Shown piece by piece: positions 17,164 through 25,659 of a stretch of DNA of 64,000 bases (the stretch's first letter is position 1; the number at the start of each line of letters is the position of its first letter). The stretch lies in assembly GCF_018998565.1 (NCBI RefSeq), contig NZ_JAHNZO010000002.1:124001-188000 (forward strand), in the 5' to 3' direction. The translations under genes and the position numbers were made by a program. The notes under the pieces are model-generated. The model was not told the DNA's origin. It made no database searches and saw only the letters and a program-made list of their open reading frames with translations. The DNA comes from Paenibacillus oleatilyticus (GTDB lineage: Bacteria; Bacillota; Bacilli; Paenibacillales; NBRC-103111).

Positions 17164-18969
17164 GTGAAGCAAAAAAACGGAATCGCAAGACTGCTCGAGA
17201 TTGCGGGCGAGAAGCGTGGGCTGCTGATCGTTTCCGGCATTTTGTCGGCTCTGAGCGCGGTCTGCATGCTGATTCCTTACGTATCGGTATATTTTATCAT
17301 CCGCGAGCTGTTGGAGCATGCGACGAATCCGGCTTCCTCCGACGGACCGTGGATGATCCGCTGGGGGATCATTGCGCTGCTAGGGCTGCTGGGAAGCCTG
17401 CTGCTGATGTATGCGGGAGGGATGTTCTCCCACATGGCGGCGTTCCGGATCTTGTACGGTCTGCGCGTCAAGCTGTCCAACCATATCGGACGGCTGCCGC
17501 TCGGCTGGCTGAACGGCACCTCGACTGGCGTCGTGAAGAAGACGCTGGAGCAAAACGTGGAAAAGGTGGAGACCTTTGTCGCGCATCAGCTCCCGGATCT
17601 CATTCATGTGGCGGTGACGACCCTTGTACTGATCGTCGCGATGTTTGCCTTGAACGTATGGCTGGCGCTGGCTTGCCTCGTTCCGATTGCAGCCGGTTTC
17701 ACCGTACAGATCCTGCTCTCGACGGGAGAAAAGTCCAAGAAGAACGTCAAGCTGTATTACGATTCTTTGGAACGGATGAGCGGCTCGGCGGTTCAATATG
17801 TACGGGGGATGCCGGCGGTGAAGGTGTTCGGACAGACGGTCCATTCATTTCGCAAGTTTTACGACGACATGATCCGTTATCGCGATTATTGCGTCAAATT
17901 TACTGATCAATTTCAGAATGGATTCCTGATCTTTAAAGTCATTCTCAGCTCGTTTGCGGCGTTTATCCTGCCGGTCGGCGTCTATCTGCTGGCCCGGGAC
18001 CCGGGCAGCGTGGCGTTCGCTTCGGTCCTGCTGTTCTTTCTGATCATGGCCCCGGGCATCTCCGCCCCGATGTTCAAAATTATGAATATCAGCTCCTCGC
18101 TCCGCGATATTAACGAAGGGGTCGAGCGGATTGACCGCATCTTGGCGGAGGAGCCGGTAAAGGAGCCGGCGAACCCGAAAAAACCGGACGCGTACGACTT
18201 GACGTTCCACAGCGTCTCCTTCTCCTACGGGGCGGAAGGCAAATCTTCCCGGAGCGAAGCATTATCCGATCTTTCGTTCAACGCACGGCAGGGCAAGGTA
18301 ACGGCGCTGGTCGGCCCGTCAGGCTCCGGCAAGTCCACGGTCGCCAATCTCATTCCCCGATTCTGGGACGTGAGCCAAGGAAGCATCCGCATCGGAGGCG
18401 TAGACATCCGGGAGATAGCCTCCTCCGATCTGATGAACACCGTTGCTTTTGTTTTTCAGGAAACGTTCTTGTTTTACGATACGCTTTACAACAATATCGC
18501 CGTCGGGCGGCCCGGAGCGTTGCCGGAGGAAGTGTACGCCGCAGCGAAGGCGGCCCAGTGCCATGAGTTTATCGGCAGGCTGCCCCAAGGCTACGATACA
18601 TTGATCGGGGAAGGCGGCGTGTACTTGTCGGGCGGCGAGGAGCAGCGAATTGCGGTGGCCCGGGCGATTTTGAAGGATGCGCCCATTCTGGTGCTGGATG
18701 AGGCCACTGCTTTTGCCGATCCCGAGAACGAGTACGAGATGCAGCTGGCGCTTAAGCAGTTGATGCAGGGAAAAACGGTCATCGTGATCGCGCACCGGCT
18801 TTCTTCAATCCGGGATGCCGATCAAATTATCGTGCTGAACGCCGGCCGGCTCGAAGAGCGGGGAACGCATGAGGGACTCGTTGCCGCGAACGGCTTGTAC
18901 TCCAGAATGTGGAAGGCGTACACGGATGCGGGGCAATGGCAGATCGAGACGGGAGGAGTGAGGGCATGA
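17164..18969 (+). CDS. Siderophore-type ABC transporter, fused permease-ATPase (IrtA/YbtP-like)
   Basis: 601 residues from a GTG with a long GGGGAGGGG site. About six transmembrane segments occupy the first 320 residues, followed by an ATPase domain: Walker A GPSGSGKST, Q-loop VFQETFLFYDTLYNNI, signature LSGGEEQRIAVARAIL, Walker B ILVLDEATAFADPENE. The 'ATAFADPENE' variant is characteristic of the IrtAB/YbtPQ group, which have an exporter fold but import ferric siderophores. The gene is translationally coupled to the next half-transporter and preceded by a Fur box. Import is therefore favoured over drug export. Confidence 0.85.
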   Translation: MKQKNGIARLLEIAGEKRGLLIVSGILSALSAVCMLIPYVSVYFIIRELLEHATNPASSDGPWMIRWGIIALLGLLGSLLLMYAGGMFSHMAAFRILYGLRVKLSNHIGRLPLGWLNGTSTGVVKKTLEQNVEKVETFVAHQLPDLIHVAVTTLVLIVAMFALNVWLALACLVPIAAGFTVQILLSTGEKSKKNVKLYYDSLERMSGSAVQYVRGMPAVKVFGQTVHSFRKFYDDMIRYRDYCVKFTDQFQNGFLIFKVILSSFAAFILPVGVYLLARDPGSVAFASVLLFFLIMAPGISAPMFKIMNISSSLRDINEGVERIDRILAEEPVKEPANPKKPDAYDLTFHSVSFSYGAEGKSSRSEALSDLSFNARQGKVTALVGPSGSGKSTVANLIPRFWDVSQGSIRIGGVDIREIASSDLMNTVAFVFQETFLFYDTLYNNIAVGRPGALPEEVYAAAKAAQCHEFIGRLPQGYDTLIGEGGVYLSGGEEQRIAVARAILKDAPILVLDEATAFADPENEYEMQLALKQLMQGKTVIVIAHRLSSIRDADQIIVLNAGRLEERGTHEGLVAANGLYSRMWKAYTDAGQWQIETGGVRA

Positions 18970-20702
18970 GTCTGCTTCATAACATTACGGCGGGCCAACC
19001 GAAGAAGCTGATCAAGCCGGTACTGTATACCACGCTCGCCAACCTGATGGCGATCGCGCCTTTTGCCCTGCTGGTCGGAGGCGCGAGACTGATCTTCGAG
19101 CCGTTCGTTCATCCGGGCGCGCCACTGGATGTAGCGGGGCTTTGGTGGGTGTGCGGGGGCATGGCGGCTGCGCTGATTGTTTTGTTCTTGTGCGAAGTGC
19201 CGGCATACCGTGCCCAGTTCCGGGGTGCTTACGAGACGGCGGCCGAAGGTCGCGCTCAGCTGGCCGAGCATTTGCGGAAGCTTTCCCTCGGCTACTTGAA
19301 CCGACGCGACCCCGGCGATTTGGCGAACATGATGATGGGTGATTTTACGCTGGTGGAGCACGGCATCTCGCATCTCGTACCGCAGATGCTCGGCGCCCTG
19401 GTTATGCCGGTGCTTGCCCTTTCCGGGCTCTCCGTTCTGGACTGGCGCATGGCGGCCGCCATGTTTGCCGCTTTTCCGGTGGCGATTGCGCTGGTGCTTC
19501 TCACCTCCCGCATTCAGCGGAGGCTGGGGGCGAACCATATGCGGGCCAAGATCGACGCCGCGAACCGTCTTCAGGAATATTTGAACGGCATCCGGGTCAT
19601 GAAAGCTTACAATATCACGGGCGAGCGTTTTGTCCGACTGGAAAAATCGTTCAAGGAACTGATGCGCCACAGCATCCGGATCGAAGGTCTGCTTGGGCCG
19701 ATTGTCCTGAGCGCCATCGCACTTATTCGCGCCGGACTGACCCTGATGGTGATCGTAGGGGTTCATCTGCTGCTGGGCGGCAAGCTCGACGTCATGACGC
19801 TTGTTACGTTTTTGCTCATCGGAACGCGGATTTTCGATCCTCTCTCGACCGCGCTCGTGAACTATGCGGAGTTCCGCTATCATGAGCAGGCCGGCGAGCG
19901 TATCGTCCAATTGTTGAAAGAACCGGGTATGACGGGCAGCGAGCTTCCTCCCGAAGAGCACGACGTCGAGCTGCGGCAGGTCACCTTCGGTTACAACGAG
20001 CAATCCACGCTCAAAAACATCAGTGTCCGGATGCCTGCCGGTTCGTTCACTGCGTTGGTCGGCCCGTCGGGAAGCGGGAAGAGCACGATTCTTCGGCTGG
20101 CCGCCCGTTTCTACGATCCCGTCGAAGGGAAAGTCCTGCTCGGAGGGCAGGACATGCGGAGCATGGACCCGGAAGCGCTGCTGCGCAAGGTGTCGATGGT
20201 GTTTCAGGACGTCTATCTGTTCCAGGATACGATCGGCAACAATATCCGCTTCGGACGGAGCGACGCGACGCAGCAGGAGGTGGAGGAAGCGGCCCGGCTG
20301 GCCTGCTGCCACGAGTTTATTATGAAGCTGCCGCGAGGCTATGATACGATGGTGGGCGAGGGAGGCAGTACATTGTCCGGCGGGGAAAAACAGCGGATTT
20401 CCATCGCACGGGCGATTCTGAAAAATGCGCCGATCGTCCTGCTGGACGAGGCGACGGCTTCCCTGGACCCGGAAAACGAAGTGGAGATTCAGCGCGCGAT
20501 CGATCATCTGGTTCAAGGGAGGACGGTGATTGTCATCGCGCATCGTCTGAAAACGATAAAGAATGCCGACAACATTATCGTGTTGGACAACGGCCGTGTG
20601 GTCGAGCAGGGTCGGCATCACGACTTGCTGCAGCGTGAAGGCTTATACGCCCGGCTCTGGCATTTGCAGCAGCAAACCGGAGGCTGGAGCATCTCTTCTT
20701 GA
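18966..20702 (+). CDS. Siderophore-type ABC transporter, second half (IrtB/YbtQ-like)
   Basis: 578 residues; the ATG overlaps the stop of the first half (ATGA). The fused permease-ATPase layout is the same: six hydrophobic segments, then Walker A GPSGSGKST, MVFQDVYLFQDTIGNNI, signature LSGGEKQRISIARAIL and Walker B IVLLDEATASLDPENE. Together the two would form a heterodimeric transporter. In the first half the Walker B region reads DEATAFAD while here it is DEATASLD, so the pair is asymmetric, as often seen in heterodimeric exporters-fold proteins. No terminator is obvious after it. Confidence 0.87.
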   Translation: MSLLHNITAGQPKKLIKPVLYTTLANLMAIAPFALLVGGARLIFEPFVHPGAPLDVAGLWWVCGGMAAALIVLFLCEVPAYRAQFRGAYETAAEGRAQLAEHLRKLSLGYLNRRDPGDLANMMMGDFTLVEHGISHLVPQMLGALVMPVLALSGLSVLDWRMAAAMFAAFPVAIALVLLTSRIQRRLGANHMRAKIDAANRLQEYLNGIRVMKAYNITGERFVRLEKSFKELMRHSIRIEGLLGPIVLSAIALIRAGLTLMVIVGVHLLLGGKLDVMTLVTFLLIGTRIFDPLSTALVNYAEFRYHEQAGERIVQLLKEPGMTGSELPPEEHDVELRQVTFGYNEQSTLKNISVRMPAGSFTALVGPSGSGKSTILRLAARFYDPVEGKVLLGGQDMRSMDPEALLRKVSMVFQDVYLFQDTIGNNIRFGRSDATQQEVEEAARLACCHEFIMKLPRGYDTMVGEGGSTLSGGEKQRISIARAILKNAPIVLLDEATASLDPENEVEIQRAIDHLVQGRTVIVIAHRLKTIKNADNIIVLDNGRVVEQGRHHDLLQREGLYARLWHLQQQTGGWSISS

Positions 20703-20817
20703 TGGGCGACGTAGTTCAAGCTTGTGGATAAACCCGAAGAATGAAGTAGGGGGATAGTCGTTAAGAATGGAAATATGGAAGAAGAGAGGGGTACTGGAAT
20801 ATTAAAAAGATGGTAGT

Positions 20818-20970
20818 CTATGGGAGTTTAGGCCAATCCTTGTAGCTGGTACTTAAATATTTTTCAACCAACCATTTTCCATTGTCATAAATCATTATTA
20901 TAGTATCTGTGTAAGTTGCATTTTCGCCAGTTTTTTTAACTGTTTGCACAGTTCCGGAAGGGAAGTACCT
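20818..20970 (-). pseudogene. C-terminal remnant of an unidentified protein
   Basis: The reverse strand encodes a plausible protein end (GTVQTVKKTGENATYTDT, then MIYDNGKWLVEKYL) stopping with TAG at 20818. Upstream of about 20970 the same frame becomes the antisense of an AraC-type sequence, so only about 50 codons of real coding sequence remain. It looks like the tail of a small secreted or stress protein cut by a rearrangement. The exact breakpoint is uncertain. Confidence 0.4.
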
Positions 20971-21284
20971 TTTGCTGCAGACGCTGGCCCATCCGCCAAG
21001 CCTTCTTGCCTTATCGCGCAAAATCAGCCTCAACGACTACAACCTGAAGATCGGCTTTAAGGAAGTGTTCGGGATGACCGTCTTCGAATTCGTCCGCCAG
21101 CAGCGGATGGAGAAAGCCATGCTGCTGCCGGAAAACGGCACGCTGAACGTCAGTCAAGCCGCGTCTCTAGTAGATAACTTCCGCCATTTTGCCGCCTTCT
21201 TCAAGAAGACGTATGGCGGGCGTAAATCCAAGCGATTATGCAGAGATGTTGCAAAAACTTGAATGCCGTGTTACGATAGGATAA
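20965..21284 (+). pseudogene. Broken AraC-family regulator (C-terminal part only)
   Basis: The translation shows an AraC DNA-binding region without its N-terminal domain: PPSLLALSRKISLNDYNLK, then GFKEVFGMTVFEFVRQQR and FRHFAAFFKKTYG. Near 21216-21222 the frame shifts. After the shift, the other frame continues with the expected family ending NPSDYAEMLQKLE and stops with TAA at 21282-21284. The second helix-turn-helix also seems shortened. The gene lies directly behind the siderophore ABC pair, where AraC regulators of such systems often sit, so it is probably a decayed siderophore regulator. Confidence 0.65.
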
Positions 21285-21287
21285 ATT
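21259..21287 (+). promoter_or_regulatory. Candidate promoter of the leader-controlled hydrolase
   Basis: TTGAAT (21259-21264) and TAAATT (21282-21287) are separated by 17 bp. The transcript would start just before the leader peptide's ribosome site, giving a very short 5' end. The promoter lies in the end of the broken araC gene. Confidence 0.4.
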
Positions 21288-21309
21288 TAGCAGAACGGAG
21301 GGTTACGTA

Positions 21310-21354
21310 TGTTAGACAATTCCAATTCCGGCGTACTTGGGTTCACTAATTGAA
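21310..21354 (+). CDS. Putative 14-residue leader peptide
   Basis: A short frame starting at ATG 21310 and ending with TGA encodes MLDNSNSGVLGFTN. It is preceded by GGAGGG at good spacing. CCAATTCCG inside the leader can pair with CGGGATTGG near 21391-21399 (one wobble), and a terminator follows at 21450. This is the usual layout of ribosome-mediated attenuators that control resistance genes. No peptide homology is claimed. Confidence 0.5.
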
Positions 21355-21449
21355 TAGTGCTCAAAGGCTCTGTCTGTGTACAGAGTGATCGGGATTGGTC
21401 TGCCTGCATATACGGGTAACCCTGTTTAGTTATACGCAATATGGCTATC

Positions 21450-21478
21450 AGAGGGAGGGACGAATCGGCCCTCTTTTT
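21450..21478 (+). terminator. Intrinsic terminator in the leader of the hydrolase gene
   Basis: AGAGGG (21450-21455) pairs with CCCTCT (21469-21474), followed by T residues. It lies between the leader peptide and the gene at 21658, so it would act as an attenuator. CTCTG near 21368 can pair either with CAGAG near 21381 or with CAGAG at 21449, giving a possible antiterminator. Confidence 0.6.
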
Positions 21479-21657
21479 GTTGTGCCCGCAAATCGTAATA
21501 CAAAGGCCAATAATCCAGTCGTTGAAGACTCCCCTGATTTGACGTACGTCGGAACGGGGAAGGTTCTTCTTGAGGGGATAAGTACGTCCTTTTCCGATGA
21601 CTCCTGCACCGGCAGCAGCCTGTGTTTTTATTTTTAAATCTTGGGAGGAATCAGACT

Positions 21658-22500
21658 ATGAGCGAACAGATGCTGCGAATAGACGGAATTGAATTGTGTG
21701 CCGAAAGCTTCGGCAATCCAGACGACCCGGCCGTTTTATTGATTATGGGAGCCACCGCATCGATGATTTGGTGGGAGGACGAGTTTTGCCAGCGTCTCGC
21801 GGATCGGGGAAGGTATGTGATCCGCTACGATAACCGCGATGTCGGGCGTTCGACGACGTATGAACCGGGGCAGCCGGGATATACCTTGGAAGATATGGCG
21901 GACGATGCGATTCGCGTTCTCGACGGGTACGGGATTTCGCAGGCACACTTTGTCGGCATGTCGCTCGGCGGACTGCTTACGATGCTTGCGGCGGTGCGGC
22001 ACCCGCAAAAAGTGTTGACCGCTACGCTAGTAATGACGTCGGCTTTCGCGCCAGGTTTGCCGCCGATGGAGGAAAAGGTGGAAACCTTCTTTGCGGCTGC
22101 GGCCAATGTGGATCTGACGAACGAGCAGGCGGCCGTCGATCAGACTGTAGAAAAATGGAAAATCTTAAAAGGCTCCAAGCATCCGTGTGATGAGGAGAGA
22201 ATCAGACGTCTGGCTATCCAGGAAGTCAGGAGAGCGAGCCGCTTGTCCAGCATGTTCAATCACGGCTTGTTGACAGGCGGGGAATCGGATATCGCCCGGG
22301 TTCACGAGATCGAAGCTCCGGCACTGGTCATTCACGGAACGGAAGATCCGATTCTGCCTTACGAGCATGGAGTGGCTCTTGCGAAGCAAATTCCGGGAGC
22401 CGTCCTGCTCACGCTGGAAGGGACCGGGCACGAGCTGCACCGTGACGATTGGGAGCGGATGATCGACGCGATCATCAACCACACGGCGAGAGCGCAATAA
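21658..22500 (+). CDS. Alpha/beta-hydrolase, possibly an antibiotic esterase
   Basis: 280 residues with TTGGGAGGA upstream. Alpha/beta-hydrolase fold: oxyanion region LLIMGATASMIWW, YDNRDVGRST after the second strand, nucleophile elbow GMSLGG (Ser near 102), an acid in VIHGTEDPILP and His in LEGTGHELHRDD. This pattern resembles the RdmC/EstT-like group, which includes esterases acting on macrolides and anthracyclines. Sitting behind a leader peptide and terminator, it may be an inducible antibiotic-inactivating esterase. This is inference; other ester substrates are equally possible from sequence alone. Confidence 0.85.
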   Translation: MSEQMLRIDGIELCAESFGNPDDPAVLLIMGATASMIWWEDEFCQRLADRGRYVIRYDNRDVGRSTTYEPGQPGYTLEDMADDAIRVLDGYGISQAHFVGMSLGGLLTMLAAVRHPQKVLTATLVMTSAFAPGLPPMEEKVETFFAAAANVDLTNEQAAVDQTVEKWKILKGSKHPCDEERIRRLAIQEVRRASRLSSMFNHGLLTGGESDIARVHEIEAPALVIHGTEDPILPYEHGVALAKQIPGAVLLTLEGTGHELHRDDWERMIDAIINHTARAQ

Positions 22501-22505
22501 TTAGG

Positions 22506-22553
22506 AAGCGGCAGTTTGGAGCTGGATTTTCGGCTCCGGACCGCCGCTTTTTG
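22506..22553 (+). terminator. Intrinsic terminator after the hydrolase gene
   Basis: AAGCGGC and GCCGCTT flank a stem with inner AGC...GCT pairs, followed by TTTTTG. The AraC-fusion gene converges from the other side. Confidence 0.7.
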
Positions 22554-22601
22554 TTTCATATGCTCGGCACCGGTACCCCACTTGCGTCGGTCGGGCTGAT
22601 C

Positions 22602-24263
22602 CTACGAGGTTTTGTTAAGCCACCGGGGCAGCACTTCAAGCAGCTTCGCTCTGGTGAAGGCATCGCCGAAGTTCCATTGCGCGGCATCCACCAGATGGAC
22701 GCGGCCGTTACGAACGGCGGGCAGACTGCGCCAAAGCGGGCTGCGCATCAGCTTCTTCGCCGCTTGTTCCGACTCCGGGCTTGCGGGAAGCAGCATGAAA
22801 ATACGGTCCCCGGCATATGCGGGCAGGCTGGCTTCGGTTATTTCCGAAAACCCTTGGCCCGCATTCAGCACTTCCTGAATGTGACCGGCAGGTCGAAAGC
22901 CGTAAGGGTGATAAAGCGCCGACGAAAGACCGACGGCTCCCATAACGAATAAGCGCTTGCCATGATCGTAGATAAACACGGAGGCCGTTTCTCCTGGTTC
23001 GATGGTGGAGCGAAGCTGCTGCCACATGGCGGCTGCTTTGGTGTTGTAGGCTTTCAGCCACCGCTCCGCTTCGCGCGTTTTTCCGAGCCAGCGGCCGAGT
23101 GTCTGCAGACGATGATCGAGCGGCGCAAACGAATTAAACGTCAGCGTGGGAGCGATCTTCGCAACGCGGGCATACTGCGCTTCGTCGGAGCTGGCCAAGA
23201 TGATCAAATCCGGCTTCAGCGCCGCAAGGATGTCCGTCCTCATCGGAAATCCAATGTCGTGCACGTCCCGCAGCTTGTTTTTGAATAAGGATTGTTTATA
23301 GAAAGAAATGCCGCCGCCGATCGCTTTAATACCTAGCGCCAGAAGGTCCCCGAACGTTTCCCCGTAATAAATGATCCGCTCCGGCCGCTCGGGAATTTCG
23401 ACCTCGTGCCCCGTCCAATCCCTGACCAGAACGGTACGGCTCGCCAGACGGGCATACTGCTTCGGGGTGATGCCCGTCGTTTGACGAAAGCGCCGGTTGA
23501 AATAGTACTCGTCCCGAAAGCCGACTTGCTGGGCAATTTCCCTTAAAGGGGCTGTCGAAGCGAGCAGCAATTGCTTGGAGCGGTTAATCCGCAGCTCGGT
23601 CAAATAATCGAGCGGCTTCCTGCCGGTCAGCTCCTGGAAAATCGGGGTGTACTGCCAGTGCGGTACTTGCGCCAGACGAGCCAACTGCTTGACGGTGATG
23701 TTATCCATGTAATGGTTCTGTAGGTAACGGACCGTGCTTTCGACCGCCTGCGTCGGGCTGAGCGGCTGCTCTGAATGGAGATTGTGCTCGATGACAAAGC
23801 CCAGCAGCTCCTGAAACCTCAGCTGCTGCTTGAACCAAGCGATATCGCACGGATCGGGCCGGCCGGCATACAGCTCTTCCGTTAGCCGGACAAGCCGGGA
23901 GAATGGATACGCGGTCAGCTCGCGGCGCTCCGGAAAAAGCTCCCCGGCAAACGTTTCGTGCGAAGTGCTCCCAAGGCGAACGGCCGTGAACGTGATCTTG
24001 TAGAAGCGGAGCGCGTCGTCATATTCGTTCTCCAGTTGATACGAAGCTCCGGGAGCGAATAAAAAGCACCTGTCCGGAGTGAAGTGATAGCGGCTGTCGT
24101 CCGCATCCAAGCGGCCTTGTCCGGCAGTGATGATCAGCATCGTATGGTGAGCGGCCGTTTGTGTCCCGGATTTCCATCCGACCGGCCGATAGATTTGCTC
24201 GATATCTGATAGGTGAAACAGCAGGGAGCGCAGGGGAAAGGCGTTCGCCGATTCGCAGCCCAA
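22602..24263 (-). CDS. AraC regulator fused to a siderophore-binding domain (Btr-like)
   Basis: About 553 residues from a TTG with AGGAGG nine bases upstream. The N-terminal half has a cupin-like region (TAAHHTMLIITAGQGRLDAD) and an AraC DNA-binding domain (VKQLARLAQVPHW, then LREIAQQVGFRDEYYFNRRF). The C-terminal 270 residues are a periplasmic-binding-protein type domain (RIIYYGETFGDLLALGIKAIGG, DLIILASSDEAQ) lacking any signal peptide, so it works in the cytosol. This is the architecture of Bacillus Btr, which senses a ferric siderophore and activates its uptake genes. A perfect Fur box covers its promoter region. It is closely similar to the lipoprotein encoded next door. Confidence 0.85.
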   Translation of the reverse strand: MGCESANAFPLRSLLFHLSDIEQIYRPVGWKSGTQTAAHHTMLIITAGQGRLDADDSRYHFTPDRCFLFAPGASYQLENEYDDALRFYKITFTAVRLGSTSHETFAGELFPERRELTAYPFSRLVRLTEELYAGRPDPCDIAWFKQQLRFQELLGFVIEHNLHSEQPLSPTQAVESTVRYLQNHYMDNITVKQLARLAQVPHWQYTPIFQELTGRKPLDYLTELRINRSKQLLLASTAPLREIAQQVGFRDEYYFNRRFRQTTGITPKQYARLASRTVLVRDWTGHEVEIPERPERIIYYGETFGDLLALGIKAIGGGISFYKQSLFKNKLRDVHDIGFPMRTDILAALKPDLIILASSDEAQYARVAKIAPTLTFNSFAPLDHRLQTLGRWLGKTREAERWLKAYNTKAAAMWQQLRSTIEPGETASVFIYDHGKRLFVMGAVGLSSALYHPYGFRPAGHIQEVLNAGQGFSEITEASLPAYAGDRIFMLLPASPESEQAAKKLMRSPLWRSLPAVRNGRVHLVDAAQWNFGDAFTRAKLLEVLPRWLNKTS

Positions 24264-24292
24264 TCGTTCATTCCTCCTTCCTAAATTGAGAA

Positions 24293-24307
24293 TGATAATT
24301 ATTATCA
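24293..24307 (-). promoter_or_regulatory. Fur box before the Btr-like regulator
   Basis: TGATAATTATTATCA is a perfect 7-1-7 Fur operator. It lies 30 bp upstream of the proposed TTG start. Confidence 0.85.
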
Positions 24308-24322
24308 ATTAAATCTATTGTA

Positions 24323-24365
24323 TAAAAAAAAAAAGAAGCTTTTCAATGACAGCTTGAAAAGCTTC
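24323..24365 (-). terminator. Intrinsic terminator of the siderophore-binding lipoprotein gene
   Basis: On the reverse strand GAAGCTTTTCAA pairs with TTGAAAAGCTTC and is followed by about eleven T residues. Confidence 0.85.
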
Positions 24366-24393
24366 CGGGAACCTTCCGCATAAATCGGTGATC

Positions 24394-25377
24394 TTATTTC
24401 CGAAGCATTCTAGGCAGCTCCTCCAGCATCCATTCCCTTGTCGAGGCGTCGCTGTCGGATTTTGAAATATCGATCGAGTAGACGCGGCCTTTCTTGACGG
24501 CAGGCAAATCGAGCCAAATGCGGCTTTTCATCAATTCGTCTGTCGATTTGCGCGCGTCTTCCAGACCTGCCGCCGGAATGAGAATGAAAATCCGATCTCC
24601 GGCGTACTGCGGCAGAAGCTCCGGCGAGATATGCATGAACCCTTGGCTGCCGTTCAGCACTTCCTGGATCATCGGGGTAGGCTTGAAGCCCTTGGGATGA
24701 TACAGCATTTGCGGAAGCCCGGCGCGCGCCATGACAAACAGCCGGTCGCCGGGATAATACGTAAACACCGAGGCGGTTTCACCGTCTTTCATGCCATCCT
24801 CCCGGAGCTGCTTCCACATGGCCTCCGCTTTTGCATTGAAATCGGCAAGCCACTGCTTGGCCTGCTGCTGCTTTCCGAGCAAATCCCCCAGCAGCGCAAT
24901 ACGCTCGTCCAACGGGGCGAACGTATCGAACATGACGGTGGGAGCGACTTTGGAAAGCTGCTCGTATTGCTTCGCGTCGGTGCTGGCCACAAGGATCAAG
25001 TCGGGCTTCAGCTCCAGCACCTTTTCCAGATTGATTGGAAAGCCGACATCTGCGGTAGGCTTCACCCGGTTTTCGAAGACGTGATCTTTGATCGAAGACA
25101 ACTGTGCGCCGACGGCGTCAACGCCAAGAACCAGCAAATCGCCGAATGTCTCTCCCGCAAAAATAACGCGCTGCGGCTGCACGGGAATTTGCAATTCGTT
25201 GCCTTTGTAATCCGTGTACTTGCGTGTAGCGGGCGCTTTGGTTTCGGCCGAGTCTGCGGTTTGTCCGGCCGAAGCGGGAGGAGCTGCGGTTGGTGCGCCG
25301 CATGCCGCCATAGCCAGCAGTGATCCTAAGCTAAACATGATGACGAACAGATGAATGACTTTTCTTGCCGCTTTCAT
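24394..25377 (-). CDS. Siderophore-binding lipoprotein of an ABC importer
   Basis: 327 residues from the ATG at 25377 with AAGGAAGG upstream. A signal peptide ends in the lipobox LAMAAC, so the protein is anchored at the outer face of the membrane. The remainder is a class-III binding protein: RVIFAGETFGDLLVLGVDAVGA, ELKPDLILVAST, TVMFDTFAPLDERIALLGDLLG and YAGDRIFILIP. It probably delivers a ferric siderophore to a permease, perhaps FeuA-like. No classical FecCD-type permease is nearby. The IrtAB-like pair or a distant permease could be its partner. A strong Fur box is upstream. Confidence 0.9.
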   Translation of the reverse strand: MKAARKVIHLFVIMFSLGSLLAMAACGAPTAAPPASAGQTADSAETKAPATRKYTDYKGNELQIPVQPQRVIFAGETFGDLLVLGVDAVGAQLSSIKDHVFENRVKPTADVGFPINLEKVLELKPDLILVASTDAKQYEQLSKVAPTVMFDTFAPLDERIALLGDLLGKQQQAKQWLADFNAKAEAMWKQLREDGMKDGETASVFTYYPGDRLFVMARAGLPQMLYHPKGFKPTPMIQEVLNGSQGFMHISPELLPQYAGDRIFILIPAAGLEDARKSTDELMKSRIWLDLPAVKKGRVYSIDISKSDSDASTREWMLEELPRMLRK

Positions 25378-25413
25378 GAGGTTACCTTCCTTCGACAGGG
25401 TGTAAAAGTTATA

Positions 25414-25432
25414 GATAATGATTCTCATTATC
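25414..25432 (-). promoter_or_regulatory. Fur box before the siderophore-binding lipoprotein
   Basis: GATAATGATTCTCATTATC is an inverted repeat with arms GATAATGA and TCATTATC, equal to two overlapping Fur half-site sets. Confidence 0.85.
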
Positions 25433-25469
25433 GTTCAGAAACCATCATATAAGGAACCTGTCCGGCACT

Positions 25470-25565
25470 CAATGGACAAACGAAAAACGGCCGCTTCTTT
25501 TTGTACAAAAACTTCGGACAAGCCTCTTGCAATTTGTACAAAAAAACCGTTGCGTTTGTCCATTG
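25470..25565. promoter_or_regulatory. Palindrome-rich divergent regulatory region
   Basis: CAATGGACAAACG (25470-25482) and CGTTTGTCCATTG (25553-25565) are perfect inverted copies. Between them are two palindromes, TTTTTGTACAAAAA (25498-25511) and TTTGTACAAA (25533-25542), about 33 bp apart, three helical turns. The region separates the lipoprotein gene and the ABC exporter gene and is a candidate operator for the Btr-like regulator. Confidence 0.5.
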
Positions 25566-25601
25566 CCATCTCTAGGTAAGCCACCTACAATGAGGTGTGG
25601 T

Positions 25602-25620
25602 AATGAGAATCAGTCTCATT
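25602..25620 (+). promoter_or_regulatory. Possible Fur-like box before the ABC exporter
   Basis: AATGAGAATCAGTCTCATT has perfect arms AATGAGA and TCTCATT around five bases. It fits the Fur consensus only partly, yet its position 40 bp upstream of the start and its neighbours make iron control plausible. Confidence 0.45.
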
Positions 25621-25659
25621 TGCCTCGGCACGAAAGTATCGATAGAGAGAGGGTTGCCT

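Noticed and set aside
21395-21637. 80-codon frame in the hydrolase leader
   Set aside because: It runs through the terminator and has no ribosome site or protein-like composition.
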